Below are positions 42,287-51,580 of a stretch of DNA of 64,000 nt, in pieces. Source of the DNA: Pseudomonadota bacterium. GTDB lineage: Bacteria; Desulfobacterota; Desulfobulbia; Desulfobulbales; Desulfocapsaceae. The position numbers and the translations under genes were made by a program. Under the pieces are notes generated by a model, which was given only the letters and a program-made list of their open reading frames with translations, was not told the origin of the DNA and did no database searches. The first letter of the stretch is position 1. The number at the start of each line of letters is the position of its first letter. The stretch spans positions 1 through 64,000 of the forward strand of contig JAHJLI010000043.1 in NCBI GenBank assembly GCA_018821785.1, in the 5' to 3' direction.

Positions 42287-44803
42287 TCAGCCCTCCCATT
42301 TTTCGATTTCGATAAGGCACGAGTTCGGGGTCATCCCCGGCGCGTGTTTGGAGACCATCCGCGACGGGGTGAGCATGTTGACACATCCTCCCTTATCCGG
42401 AGAATCGGCTCGTCCAGGAATGAGCGGATCGTACTTTGCCGACGAGGCATAGCTGTGAATAACCCCGGGGCGGATACGCTCAGTGACCACAGCAATACAT
42501 AGAACCTTGGCCCGGTCGTTGTACAAACTGACTATATCACCATCTTTTATGCCTCGAAGTTTTGCGTCATCCGGATGAATGCGGGCCGGCCACCAGGAAT
42601 AGCCGTCTTTTTTAATGCGATGCGCCGGGATATCGTCAAGCCAGTCAGTATGCTTGTCGTAGTGGCAATGGAAGGTAAAGCGCGGATGCGGTGAAAGCAG
42701 CTGCAGCGGGTATTTCTTAAAGCCTTCACTATGGTGCCCTTCCCAGCTCGGAATATAGCGAGGTGATACAGGCCGCTCCTCGTCATCAGGAAACCTTGCT
42801 TTCAGACTCTCTGAGACAAATTCAATCTTGCCGCTGTAGGTACCGAGTTCTTTTGCTTTTCCCGTCTTACGCTTCGGGTTGTTGGTGTCCGGGGTATCGC
42901 AGTCCCGTCCTTCGGCAAACCAGCGGAGCGACGGTGTCGACTGGTAATTGTCGGGGATATTGATAATGTAATAGCCTTTACTGTTAAACTCCTCCCAGGA
43001 AATGAGAGGCGGCAGATCCGAAGAGTCGAAAAAGGCTTTGATCCAGTCAACCTCGCTGCGGCCGTCGGTGAATTTTTCTTTCATGCCCAGACGTTCTGAA
43101 AGAAGGGAGAGGATCTCGTAGTCGGATTTTGACTCCCATAAGGGCTCGATGCACTTCTGCTGACGAACGACGATGCGAAAATTACAGCCGCTGCTGGCGT
43201 GGCAGGTATAGCCGCCGCATGATCCCCACTCGCCGACATCGTCGCGCTCAAAGCCGGTGCAGGCAGGGAGGATAATATCGGCCATGCGGGTCTCGCTGTT
43301 GAACCAGATGTCCTGGTTGAAGACGAATTCAAGCTTCGGGCTCTGATACATCCGCACCCATTTGGTGGTGTCGCTCATGGTGCCCATAAAGGAGCCACCA
43401 TAGCGATAGAGGAGGCGAACTTCCGCATGACCTTCCATCGGATAGGTGAAGTGTTTGAACTGCTGCTCCAGAGACTGGCCGCAGAAACCCTCGCCGTACC
43501 AACTTACCGGCGGATCGAGAACTGCCTCGGGCAGGGTGAGTCTCCAGAGTCGCTGCTTGGTCGGATTAACCGGGACAGTACTGGCGATATTGGCTGTTGA
43601 AATCCGGCCTTGGAGATCGGCATAGGCCGGGAACCACTTGACGACATCGCTCGGCGCTCCCATGGTCGTTCCCCAAATAGAACGACCGGGTTTGCCAAGA
43701 CCCTGCATCGCCTGGAGGAGCACCATCATGCGAGCCCATTCTGTGCCATAGGCCTGACGGCATGCTCCACCTTCACCGCCACGGGCGCCACCCGACAGTA
43801 CCGTGCGTTTTGCTGCCCACTCGCGGGCCAAAGCGCGGATAATCTTGGCCTTGACGCCGGACTCCTCTTCAGCCCACTCGGGGTTTTTCGGTTTGCCGTC
43901 TGTGGTTCCAAGGACATAGCCTTTAAACTCGTCAAAGCCCAAGGTACGATCTTTTACATATTCCTTATCATAGATATCTTCGGTAATCCACACATAGGCG
44001 ATAGCCATTGCCAGGCAGGTGTCGGTGCCGATACGCGGGGCGATCCATTTGCCTTCCATGACGCCTGCGGTGTAGTTGTGGAAGGGGTCGACAAAAACCA
44101 TTTTCACCCCTTTCTCCTTCAACCACTGGCGCCAAAGAGCCGATTCCTGGCCGGTGTATGTGCCCCGAGTGGAGTCCGGATCATTTGACCAGAGGACGAT
44201 CATCTCAGCGTTCTTTAAGGAATCTTCAAGGAGGTCATACTGTTCAGGCATGCCCAGTCGCCAGTAGAACCCGTAGGTATGGGTCGCGCCCCAGTGCCAG
44301 CCTTCCCAGCTATCAGGGTTATCGAGTACCGGAGTATATTCGAGGAGGTTCATGAAACGGGCAAAGGGTCCCATTTTATAACCGACAATGCCCCAGTTAT
44401 GGTGCGAAGAGGTCAGACCGGTAATGGCCGAACCGCCGTAGGTGTCTTTTACCCTCTTGATTTCACCTGCGACGATATCCAGCGCCTCGTCCCAGGAAAT
44501 CCGCACATATGGTGATTTACCGCGATTCTGCGGATTACGCTCACCGTTTGGATCGAAGTCGACCCGTTTCATCGGGTACTTGATGCGCTCTTCCGAATAA
44601 ATCCGCCGACGGTCCGCATGAACATAAGGTGCCACCGCAAACTTTTTGGGCGGAGAGTATTTTTTACCACCCGCTTCGATTGTCCACGGCTTAAAATCCC
44701 GATCGTCGGCTACCAAGGGACGTATACGAGTAATCTTGCCATCTTTTACATAGACGGTGACGGGTCCGGCATTGGTACAGCTGGTAAAAACCTTTTCACT
44801 CAT
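42287..44803 (-). CDS. Molybdopterin transhydroxylase-type catalytic subunit (AthL-like)
   Basis: An 838-residue DMSO-reductase-family protein. It lacks the N-terminal iron-sulfur cysteine motif of most family members, as AthL does. Ser165 in NPDSWEGWHWG matches the Mo-ligand Ser of AthL, with Asp164 and His134 (SSHHNW) matching the proposed catalytic residues; this mapping is from memory of the AthL structure. Further matches include PEQYDLLED, EWAEEESGV and YCSPLIPGRAD-type ends (YDPLIPGRADSPDKGG). The ATG at 44803 has GGGAGG upstream. AthL moves OH groups between pyrogallol and phloroglucinol; resorcinol hydroxylase is a close relative, so the exact reaction is open. Confidence 0.9.
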   Translation of the reverse strand: MSEKVFTSCTNAGPVTVYVKDGKITRIRPLVADDRDFKPWTIEAGGKKYSPPKKFAVAPYVHADRRRIYSEERIKYPMKRVDFDPNGERNPQNRGKSPYVRISWDEALDIVAGEIKRVKDTYGGSAITGLTSSHHNWGIVGYKMGPFARFMNLLEYTPVLDNPDSWEGWHWGATHTYGFYWRLGMPEQYDLLEDSLKNAEMIVLWSNDPDSTRGTYTGQESALWRQWLKEKGVKMVFVDPFHNYTAGVMEGKWIAPRIGTDTCLAMAIAYVWITEDIYDKEYVKDRTLGFDEFKGYVLGTTDGKPKNPEWAEEESGVKAKIIRALAREWAAKRTVLSGGARGGEGGACRQAYGTEWARMMVLLQAMQGLGKPGRSIWGTTMGAPSDVVKWFPAYADLQGRISTANIASTVPVNPTKQRLWRLTLPEAVLDPPVSWYGEGFCGQSLEQQFKHFTYPMEGHAEVRLLYRYGGSFMGTMSDTTKWVRMYQSPKLEFVFNQDIWFNSETRMADIILPACTGFERDDVGEWGSCGGYTCHASSGCNFRIVVRQQKCIEPLWESKSDYEILSLLSERLGMKEKFTDGRSEVDWIKAFFDSSDLPPLISWEEFNSKGYYIINIPDNYQSTPSLRWFAEGRDCDTPDTNNPKRKTGKAKELGTYSGKIEFVSESLKARFPDDEERPVSPRYIPSWEGHHSEGFKKYPLQLLSPHPRFTFHCHYDKHTDWLDDIPAHRIKKDGYSWWPARIHPDDAKLRGIKDGDIVSLYNDRAKVLCIAVVTERIRPGVIHSYASSAKYDPLIPGRADSPDKGGCVNMLTPSRMVSKHAPGMTPNSCLIEIEKWEG

Positions 44804-45270
44804 CTTTAAACCTCCCTGAGTTGAGCCTGACACAAACCAAATGGCTGAAGGTGGATTTTCGACAACAAACCGAAAACTCCTTAAATAGCCAACATATTCA
44901 AATAATTACCAAAAGTATTTTTGGATATTTCGACTGTTCTTTACTGCCGTGAATTTGCAAATATGTATCGTATACTGAAATACAATACCACTATACGGAA
45001 CTAATATTACACTGCGGTGCAGCCATGTCAAGACATTTTACATACAATTTGTAATGCCGTGAAGCCAATTTTATGTTGTTTATTATTGGATATATATGAA
45101 TATTTTGTGAGACAATAATCAACACCCAAAGGAATATTCTTGACATCTTGACCGCAACGCTCTATTTAGTTCCAACATACGGAACATGATACACACATGC
45201 GCAACAAAAAGAAGATGCCAACGGAAATTGCAGCAAACTTATAGTAATAAAAAAGGATAACCCGAACAAG
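44804..45270. promoter_or_regulatory. Divergent promoter region between transhydroxylase operon and IclR gene
   Basis: A 467-base AT-rich region. Visible elements: direct repeats ATACGGAAC at 44993-45001 and 45177-45185; direct repeats TGCCGTGAA near 44945 and 45056; a GTTCC-N7-GGAAC inverted repeat at 45169-45185; and the short palindrome GAATATTC near 45132. It mirrors the 2950-3471 region of the other arm. No confident sigma-70 or sigma-54 promoter was assigned. Confidence 0.55.
45169..45185. promoter_or_regulatory. Inverted repeat GTTCC-N7-GGAAC, candidate IclR operator
   Basis: A perfect 5-base inverted repeat with a 7-base spacer, about 85 bases before the IclR start; its right half is part of the ATACGGAAC direct repeat. 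It is suitable for a dimeric regulator. The link to the adjacent IclR protein is inference. Confidence 0.4.
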
Positions 45271-46041
45271 ATGAGTAACCTTAAGGAAACAAACAACTCT
45301 TCTGCTGAAAAGGCGCTCAACATACTCCTGGCTTTTGCCCCGTATAATAACGAGATGGGCACTACCCAACTGAGCGTCAAACTGGGTATGCATAAATCAA
45401 CCACCAGTCGGCTGATCAAGCTTCTCGTTGCGACCGATTTCCTGCAGCAAAACCCAATGACCAAAAAATATATGCTCGGCCGTTCTGCCCAGAAAATCGG
45501 CAATGCTACCACTCGATCGCTCGATTCTCGTCTTCTTGCTATTGCCCAGCCCTGCCTGACAGAACTCTCTCAGCAGGTCGGAGAAAGCGTTGCCTTGGAA
45601 CTCCTGGTTGGAACAAATGTGGTCTTGGCCATGAACGTTGAGGGACCGAGCCACATACGCTTTAACTTTCAACAAGGGGAATTACTGCCGATAAATGTGG
45701 CGGCGGGAGCCAAGGTCATTTTGGCACACAGTACTCCCGAATTTTTAGAAATCTGCTTGCAACAAAAATTTGAGCGCTTTAACGACAACACCATTGTTTC
45801 TAAAGAGGTTTACCGCCACCAACTCATGGAAATCAGAAAGACAGGTATCGCCTATGACCGCGGTGAACGTTATCAGGACACCCATGCTATAGCCGTGCCT
45901 ATCGCCAATTCGGAAGGACCGCCGAAAGTCGCAGTGGTTATCGCCGGACCTGCGTTCCGATTGAACGATCAATTTCTGACGTCTGTCGTTACCCCTCTCC
46001 GACAAACAGCTGAAAAAATATCAAAACTGCTCTTCTACTGA
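45271..46041 (+). CDS. IclR-family transcriptional regulator (transhydroxylase arm)
   Basis: A 256-residue regulator with an N-terminal winged helix (residues about 8-68, recognition helix region LGMHKSTTSRLIKLL) and C-terminal IclR effector domain (EAVALELLV-type core, then GERYQDTHAIAVPIA). It is divergent from the transhydroxylase operon. It is a close paralogue of the IclR protein at 3472-4245: shared stretches include SSAEKAL/SSTEKAL, NNEMGT and KKYMLGR. The effector domains share INVAAGAK and TGIAYD-GERY. The two regulators may bind related operators and sense related metabolites. Confidence 0.92.
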   Translation: MSNLKETNNSSAEKALNILLAFAPYNNEMGTTQLSVKLGMHKSTTSRLIKLLVATDFLQQNPMTKKYMLGRSAQKIGNATTRSLDSRLLAIAQPCLTELSQQVGESVALELLVGTNVVLAMNVEGPSHIRFNFQQGELLPINVAAGAKVILAHSTPEFLEICLQQKFERFNDNTIVSKEVYRHQLMEIRKTGIAYDRGERYQDTHAIAVPIANSEGPPKVAVVIAGPAFRLNDQFLTSVVTPLRQTAEKISKLLFY

Positions 46042-46130
46042 TTATCTTATGTTTGACATACATCTTTTTTTAACCGAGAATGGTTAGAAACAAACCAACA
46101 TCCCCCCCACCGTCAATTTGGAGAGTGATA

Positions 46131-48062
46131 ATGAAAAGCTGGAAACTGAGAACACAACTCGGTCTTGGTTTTGCGATAGTACTGCTGCTCACCTGCGTCG
46201 TCGGTGGGTCCGGTCTCTTGTCTTTGACTAATGTCATCCACACCATGACCATGTTCCGGCAAACCAGCTCCGGCCAGGCCCAGTTTGCCCAAGTGCGCGA
46301 ACAATACTATATCTACCTTCTCAACAGCCACAATGCCGGGCGCGAAGCCCAGGCCCAAGCCCGCGACAAAGCCTTCGCCACTCTCGATGGACTCATTCAG
46401 GATATCGACACAAGCTTAAAAATCCTGAATGCGGCGACGACCAAAGACTCTCTTACACAGCTGAAGATGCAATATGAGGCCTATCGCCAAGCCTTCCAAC
46501 TTCTAAATGAAGATGAGTCGAAAAAAGCTGCCCTCATTACCCCGACACTCAAACTGTTCGAGGGATACGAAGATCTTATCAAAACCGGTTCTTTTAAAAC
46601 TGAAGACATGATGTTTAGCTACAAGCTGTATTCCTCGAGCATCTTGTCGTATTTCGAGCGGGCCAACGAAATCGGCAAAAAGACCACCATTACCGCCGGC
46701 AAGAAATATGAAGAGAGTATTGAGGAATGGCATAAAGTTGTAGAAAACAGCAAAAGTCTCATGGAAGTTCACGCAAGCATCTCCGAACGTTTCAAAAAAA
46801 TTGATAGCCTGATGCAAGATTATTTCCGGCTTATTGACAATCAGCTTGGGCTCATTGGCAAGATGCAGAGCATTGACGGCGAAGTGAATACCGCGTCGCA
46901 AAAATTGATGGAAGGCAGCAGCCAACAAGTTGAGAAGGTTAACGGAATATCCCGAACTGTCATTACTCTTGCAATCTGCGTAGCCATTGCCATGGGCCTT
47001 TTTTTCGCCTGGCTGACCACCCTTTCCATCACCGGCCCGATTCGCGAAGTGACTGCCGGCCTGCGCGATGTTGCCGAGGGTGAGGGCGATCTCACCAAGC
47101 GATTGAATATCGACTATAAAAATGAGGTGGGCGAGCTCGCCTCCTGGTTCAATGTATTCATTGACAAGATGGATATTGTGATCAAGGAAATTGCCGATAA
47201 TTCAGGAAAACTAGGAAATTCTGCCGATCAATTGCTGGAAATTTCTACATCCATGTCGGACAGCGCTGCAAACGTTTCATCCAGATCGACCAACGTAGCC
47301 GATGCGGCTACCCGCATGAGCGGGAATATGACGACAGTTGCCCAGGCAAGTTCCGAGGCATCAGAAAACATCAATTTGGTGGCGGCCGCAGCTGAAGAGA
47401 TGACCACTTCGGTTTCCCAGATTGCCGGCAGTTCTGAAAACGCCCAGGCAATTACCAAACAAGCGGTGGCCAAAGCCGCCAGCGCCTCTGAGCGGGTAAA
47501 TCACCTCGGCAACGCGGCAGCGGCCATAAGCAAAGTGACCGAGGTCATCACCGAAATATCAGCGCAAACCAATCTTCTTGCCTTGAACGCCACCATCGAA
47601 GCGGCAAGAGCCGGAGACGCCGGCAAAGGCTTTGCTGTTGTCGCCAACGAAATCAAGGCACTTGCCAGTCAAACTACCCAGGCCACTCATGATATTAAAA
47701 TCAAGATCGCCGACATTCAGGATTCGACAAAGCATACCATCAAGGAGATCAACGAGATAACCCAGGTCATTGACAAGGTGAATGACACAGTGGCCCTAAT
47801 TTTCACGGCTGTCGAAGAACAGGCGGCGACCACCAAGGAAATTGCTTTAAATATCGCCCAAGCCTCTTCGGGGGTTCAGGATGTCAACGACAACGTGGGC
47901 CAAAGTTCAGTGGCGGCTACCGACATCGCCCACGAAATCAACCAGGTAAGCAATGATGCCTCACAAATGATGGGGGATTGCTCGCAGGTGAAAAACAGTT
48001 CGGATATGCTTAACGCCCTGGCCAAGAGTCTCAACCGGATTGTCGGTCGTTTTAAATACTGA
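46131..48062 (+). CDS. Methyl-accepting chemotaxis protein
   Basis: A 643-residue receptor. Transmembrane 1 (about residues 10-32, GLGFAIVLLLTCVVGG) is followed by a ~250-residue helical sensor region, transmembrane 2 (about 275-298, VITLAICVAIAMGLFFAWL), a HAMP domain (about 300-350, LRDVAEGEGDLTKRL), and the cytoplasmic signalling domain with the tip NLLALNATIEAARAGDAGKGFAVVANEIKALA. The ATG at 46131 has GGAGAG upstream; an N-terminal extension before it is rejected. It lies 89 bases after the IclR gene. It could report the aromatic substrate or redox state, but the ligand is unknown. Confidence 0.93.
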   Translation: MKSWKLRTQLGLGFAIVLLLTCVVGGSGLLSLTNVIHTMTMFRQTSSGQAQFAQVREQYYIYLLNSHNAGREAQAQARDKAFATLDGLIQDIDTSLKILNAATTKDSLTQLKMQYEAYRQAFQLLNEDESKKAALITPTLKLFEGYEDLIKTGSFKTEDMMFSYKLYSSSILSYFERANEIGKKTTITAGKKYEESIEEWHKVVENSKSLMEVHASISERFKKIDSLMQDYFRLIDNQLGLIGKMQSIDGEVNTASQKLMEGSSQQVEKVNGISRTVITLAICVAIAMGLFFAWLTTLSITGPIREVTAGLRDVAEGEGDLTKRLNIDYKNEVGELASWFNVFIDKMDIVIKEIADNSGKLGNSADQLLEISTSMSDSAANVSSRSTNVADAATRMSGNMTTVAQASSEASENINLVAAAAEEMTTSVSQIAGSSENAQAITKQAVAKAASASERVNHLGNAAAAISKVTEVITEISAQTNLLALNATIEAARAGDAGKGFAVVANEIKALASQTTQATHDIKIKIADIQDSTKHTIKEINEITQVIDKVNDTVALIFTAVEEQAATTKEIALNIAQASSGVQDVNDNVGQSSVAATDIAHEINQVSNDASQMMGDCSQVKNSSDMLNALAKSLNRIVGRFKY

Positions 48063-48335
48063 TGCATGTACAACCGCCAGCGCCAATACCGGCATTGCCT
48101 GCCAGATCATGAAACCTTGCCGTGACACGATGTCCGTCCTGACATCCTTACAACCCTCGTTTCATCGACAGAATTAAAATTATTTTTTCGATAATGCTTG
48201 CTATTTCAATGTATTTCCATAAAGATCATTACCCGGACCCGAACCGTTTCGACTCTCTCCAGACAGGGCTTGGGTTTCAAAGGTCGGTAAAATGCTTTAA
48301 AAGACAACCCGTACATTTTTCGAACGGCAAGCATT
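48063..48335 (+). other. 273-base spacer between chemotaxis receptor and sensor-kinase genes
   Basis: No coding region is seen. A weak sigma-54-like match (GG and GC separated by 12) occurs near 48282-48296 but its -24 element lacks the leading T and the C of TGGCAC, so it is not called as a promoter. The kinase ribosome site is weak. Confidence 0.4.
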
Positions 48336-50024
48336 ATGGAGCAGACACGACGACAGCAAGAACGAGTATACGTTTCTTCGTATATTCGCCAAGCCAGCCT
48401 TCAGAATATCGTGATCGATATTCTCAGAATCGCTCTGGAACCATTACCTCTTAAAGCAAAAATTACCCGGATCCTCGACTATCTCCTAACGCTCAACCAA
48501 CTTCATTTCGGAACTAAAGCCGCCTTGTTTCTTGTCAATTATGACACGGACACCCTGGACCTCCTCGTCTCCAGAGGTTTTGTCTCCTCAGAGACTCTGC
48601 CCTGCAAGACAACCCGAATCGGCGTTTGTCATTGTGGTAAAACTGGAAAAACAGGCAAGACCGGCTTCTTCAACACCTTCCCTCCACTGTTCGACAGTTC
48701 CCAGGAGTCAACACCTTTCACCGGCAACTATTGCGTGCCTATAATCAAAGACAGCCAAATCCTTGGGGTGCTGACGCTGTATGTTACTCAGGACCACCAG
48801 TACTCAACCGAGTTTAAAGAGCTGCTCGAGGCAATCTCCAATATCTTTGCTGTTATTGTCGAGAGTCAGCAGATGGACCAGCAGCTGATTCAGCTGGTGA
48901 ACGATCTGCGGAGCTCCATCATCAATTTGCGTGAAGAGAAAAAATTTTCCGAATCAATCATTCAAGGTTTGAATCAAGGTCTTATAGTCGCGGATTTGGA
49001 CGGCAAAATCAGAAAAAGCAATTCCGTTGCCCAATCTATTTTCAAACCGTTTGTCAAAATGCTTGATGGCCAATATCTTGTGGACTTTCTGGGAGATAGC
49101 GCATCAGCAGAACTTCTCGCTACAACCTCTTCGGAATCCGGGCAGGTTGAAAAAGAGCTGATCTTTGTCACCCCAACCCTCGATAAAAAAATCATCGGTT
49201 ACTCCAATGTCCCAAGAGAGGATGCCAGGGGTAATAAAGTGGGCGTCATTATTTCCCTGTCGGATATTTCCGAATTGAAATACGTGCGCAAAGAAATGGA
49301 AAAAATGAACCGGCTTTCAACCGTCGCAGAAATAGCCTCGGCTGTAGCGCATGAGGTGCGTAATCCTCTTGCCGGTATTAAGATCATGGCCCAGTCCATA
49401 GAAGAAGAAGCCAAGGACAACAGTGATCAGCTGGAGTGTGCGCAGCGGATAATCAGGCAGGTTGACCGACTCAATCAACTGCTGAGTGATTTCTTCTCTT
49501 ATGCCCGACCGGCCGAACCGAATAAGCGACCGACCTCGCTCAGATCGATAATCACCGAGACCATGCCGCTGATCAACAATAGGCTTAACAAAAACAATAT
49601 CACTCTCTCCGAAGATGTCAGTGATCAAATACCGAGAATTATCGCCGATTCGCACCAGGTCCAGCAGGTTTTTCTCAACCTTTTTCTCAACGCCATCGAT
49701 GCGATAAGGGCGCAGGGCCATATCGAGATTTATGCCTCATATTGTACCCCCAGCATGCTCAGATACTACAGGAAAAAATATCCAGCACTGCTGATGGGTG
49801 GTCACAATTACGTTATTCTCCGCTTTACAGATAATGGGACAGGCATGCCGCCGCATGTTGCTGACCAGGTATTTGAACCCTTTTTTACCACCAAAACCTC
49901 TGGGGCAGGACTTGGCCTGGCCATCGTTTACCGAACTCTGAAGGAAAACGATGCGGAAATTGTCCTCGACAGCAAAGAAGGTAAGGGTACTACCTTTACT
50001 ATATTTTTCAGAGCGGAGGTATAA
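48336..50024 (+). CDS. Sensor histidine kinase (GAF-PAS-HisKA-HATPase)
   Basis: A 562-residue soluble kinase. A GAF domain spans about 40-185; its usual CxCG stretch is followed by a tandem GKTGKTGKTG. A coiled linker leads to a PAS domain at about 205-320 (GLNQGLIVADLDGKIRKSN). The HisKA H-box is AVAHEVRNPLAGI near residue 345. The ATPase has an N-box (VFLNLFLNAIDAI), a G1 box (FTDNGTGMP), an F box (FEPFFTTKTSGAG) and a G2 box (GLGLAIVYRTL). No transmembrane helices are present. The response regulator starts on the base after its stop, so the two form a cognate pair. Confidence 0.93.
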   Translation: MEQTRRQQERVYVSSYIRQASLQNIVIDILRIALEPLPLKAKITRILDYLLTLNQLHFGTKAALFLVNYDTDTLDLLVSRGFVSSETLPCKTTRIGVCHCGKTGKTGKTGFFNTFPPLFDSSQESTPFTGNYCVPIIKDSQILGVLTLYVTQDHQYSTEFKELLEAISNIFAVIVESQQMDQQLIQLVNDLRSSIINLREEKKFSESIIQGLNQGLIVADLDGKIRKSNSVAQSIFKPFVKMLDGQYLVDFLGDSASAELLATTSSESGQVEKELIFVTPTLDKKIIGYSNVPREDARGNKVGVIISLSDISELKYVRKEMEKMNRLSTVAEIASAVAHEVRNPLAGIKIMAQSIEEEAKDNSDQLECAQRIIRQVDRLNQLLSDFFSYARPAEPNKRPTSLRSIITETMPLINNRLNKNNITLSEDVSDQIPRIIADSHQVQQVFLNLFLNAIDAIRAQGHIEIYASYCTPSMLRYYRKKYPALLMGGHNYVILRFTDNGTGMPPHVADQVFEPFFTTKTSGAGLGLAIVYRTLKENDAEIVLDSKEGKGTTFTIFFRAEV

Positions 50025-51326
50025 ATGGGTTCGGTGTTGATCATTGACGACCAGGAAGACTTGCGGTTTTCACTTGCAAAAATCGTCGAAAAACAAGGCT
50101 ACCGTGTTTCAACTGCGGCGAATGGGGCCGATGCCCTGGATATGCTCCGTTCTGCCATCGTCGATCTGGTCTTTCTCGACATCGGGCTTCCCGACATAAG
50201 CGGTATAAACCTCATCGGAACAATAAAAGAGATCAGCGATGACATCGATATCGTCATGCTGACCGGCATCAACGAGGCTAAAACCGCCGTCCAGGCTTTG
50301 CGGGCAGGCGCAGTCGACTACATAGTCAAACCCTTTGACATAATCGAATTCAAAGCCATTCTGAAAAGAATCCTGCAAGCCAGGTTGATGCGCAAAAAAG
50401 CCACTCTCCTGCACCAGGAGGTCGGCATTGCCACCATCATAGGTAACAGTCCACCCATGGCCAGGGTCAAAGATGCCATTCGCATGGCTGCCCAAGTCGA
50501 TGCCGCCGTCCTTATAACCGGAGAAACCGGCACCGGCAAGGAACTGGTTGCCAGGGCTATTCACGACAACCGACCGGGGCAAAACGGTGTCTTTGTCAAG
50601 GTTGACTGCGGCACGCTTTCATCCAATCTGATGGAATCGGAACTCTTTGGTTATGACAAGGGTGCCTTTACTGATGCCCGGAGCGACAAGAAAGGCCTGG
50701 TCGAAGTCGCCGACGGCGGCACTCTGTTTCTCGACGAAATAGGTAACCTGCCAATTGATCTGCAGCCAAAGCTTCTAAGACTCATCGAGGAATCGACTTT
50801 TAGAAGGGTTGGCGGATTGAAAGACATCCAGGTAAAAATCCGCATCATTGCTGCTACCAATACCGATATCGAAGAACAGATAGACCGAGGTCGGTTCCGC
50901 GAAGACCTTTACTACCGCCTGAACGTACTTCCCGTCCCCCTGCCGCCGCTGCGTGATCGGGGCGAGGATGTGCTCCTCCTTGCCGATTTCTTTCTCCAAG
51001 ATCTGCAAAAGGAGTTAAAAAAGGATCTCCAAGGATTCACAGCCGAAGCCCGAACCAAGATCCTCGGTTATGGCTGGCAGGGTAACATCCGTGAACTGCG
51101 TAATCTCATTGAGCGAGAAGTGATTTTCAATCAGAGCGGCTGGCTGACCATGGCCGGCCTCAGTTGCGAAAGCATTTCGACAGGAGGCAAGAAGGAACCT
51201 TTACTGAGCCTGAGAGAGATTGAACAACTCCATATTAAAAAGGTACTGAATGCCGTCAACAACAACAAATCAAAAGCGGCAAAGATTCTCGGCATCTCGA
51301 GAACTACGCTGAGAGATAACCTGTAA
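50025..51326 (+). CDS. Sigma-54-dependent response regulator (NtrC/AtoC type) with GAFTDA loop
   Basis: A 433-residue activator. The receiver domain (1-118) has the phospho-Asp in FLDIGLPD and the Lys in VKPFD. The AAA+ domain (about 135-375) has Walker A GETGTGKE and Walker B GGTLFLDEIG. The sigma-54 contact loop reads GAFTDA (213-218) instead of GAFTGA. The C-terminal Fis-type helix-turn-helix ends at IL-GISRTTLRDNL, a short end. It is translated directly after the kinase. A palindrome overlapping its stop codon and a -24/-12 promoter further on suggest it activates the downstream response-regulator gene. Confidence 0.93.
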   Translation: MGSVLIIDDQEDLRFSLAKIVEKQGYRVSTAANGADALDMLRSAIVDLVFLDIGLPDISGINLIGTIKEISDDIDIVMLTGINEAKTAVQALRAGAVDYIVKPFDIIEFKAILKRILQARLMRKKATLLHQEVGIATIIGNSPPMARVKDAIRMAAQVDAAVLITGETGTGKELVARAIHDNRPGQNGVFVKVDCGTLSSNLMESELFGYDKGAFTDARSDKKGLVEVADGGTLFLDEIGNLPIDLQPKLLRLIEESTFRRVGGLKDIQVKIRIIAATNTDIEEQIDRGRFREDLYYRLNVLPVPLPPLRDRGEDVLLLADFFLQDLQKELKKDLQGFTAEARTKILGYGWQGNIRELRNLIEREVIFNQSGWLTMAGLSCESISTGGKKEPLLSLREIEQLHIKKVLNAVNNNKSKAAKILGISRTTLRDNL

Positions 51327-51347
51327 CTGGTCAAAATCTGACCAGTT
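51325..51347 (+). promoter_or_regulatory. Palindrome AACTGGTCA-N5-TGACCAGTT, candidate activator-binding site
   Basis: A perfect 9-base inverted repeat overlapping the stop codon of the sigma-54 activator. It lies about 106 bases upstream of the -24 element at 51453, a distance usual for an upstream activator site. No T-run follows, so a terminator is less likely. Binding by the adjacent activator is inference. Confidence 0.5.
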
Positions 51348-51452
51348 GGCCAGCTTCTCACCACCTCCCTTGGACTGCCGGCCCTAAGCCCACTAAAGAA
51401 CATTTCATTTTATGTTAGTATATTCATAGTGTTATTTAATATATTGCCACCT

Positions 51453-51468
51453 TGGTCTCATTTTTGCA
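51453..51468 (+). promoter_or_regulatory. Candidate sigma-54 (-24/-12) promoter
   Basis: The segment reads TGGTCT, five bases, then TTTGCA; the GG and GC dinucleotides are separated by exactly the spacing of the TGGCAC-N5-TTGCA consensus. It precedes the response-regulator gene at 51581 by about 113 bases. Most -24 bases match only partly (TGGTCT), so confidence is moderate. Confidence 0.5.
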
Positions 51469-51580
51469 AAACTTTGCTTATCTGGATAAATTCCGTCCAG
51501 CTAATGGATAATTCAAGCAAATCCCTTGTTCCGAACCATCACCATCAGTGGCAGAACCGGGACAAAAAATTGGTGAGACT

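Noticed and set aside
48282-48296. Sigma-54-like promoter upstream of the sensor kinase
   Set aside because: The GG-GC spacing fits but the -24 element departs at several consensus bases; not better than chance in this stretch.
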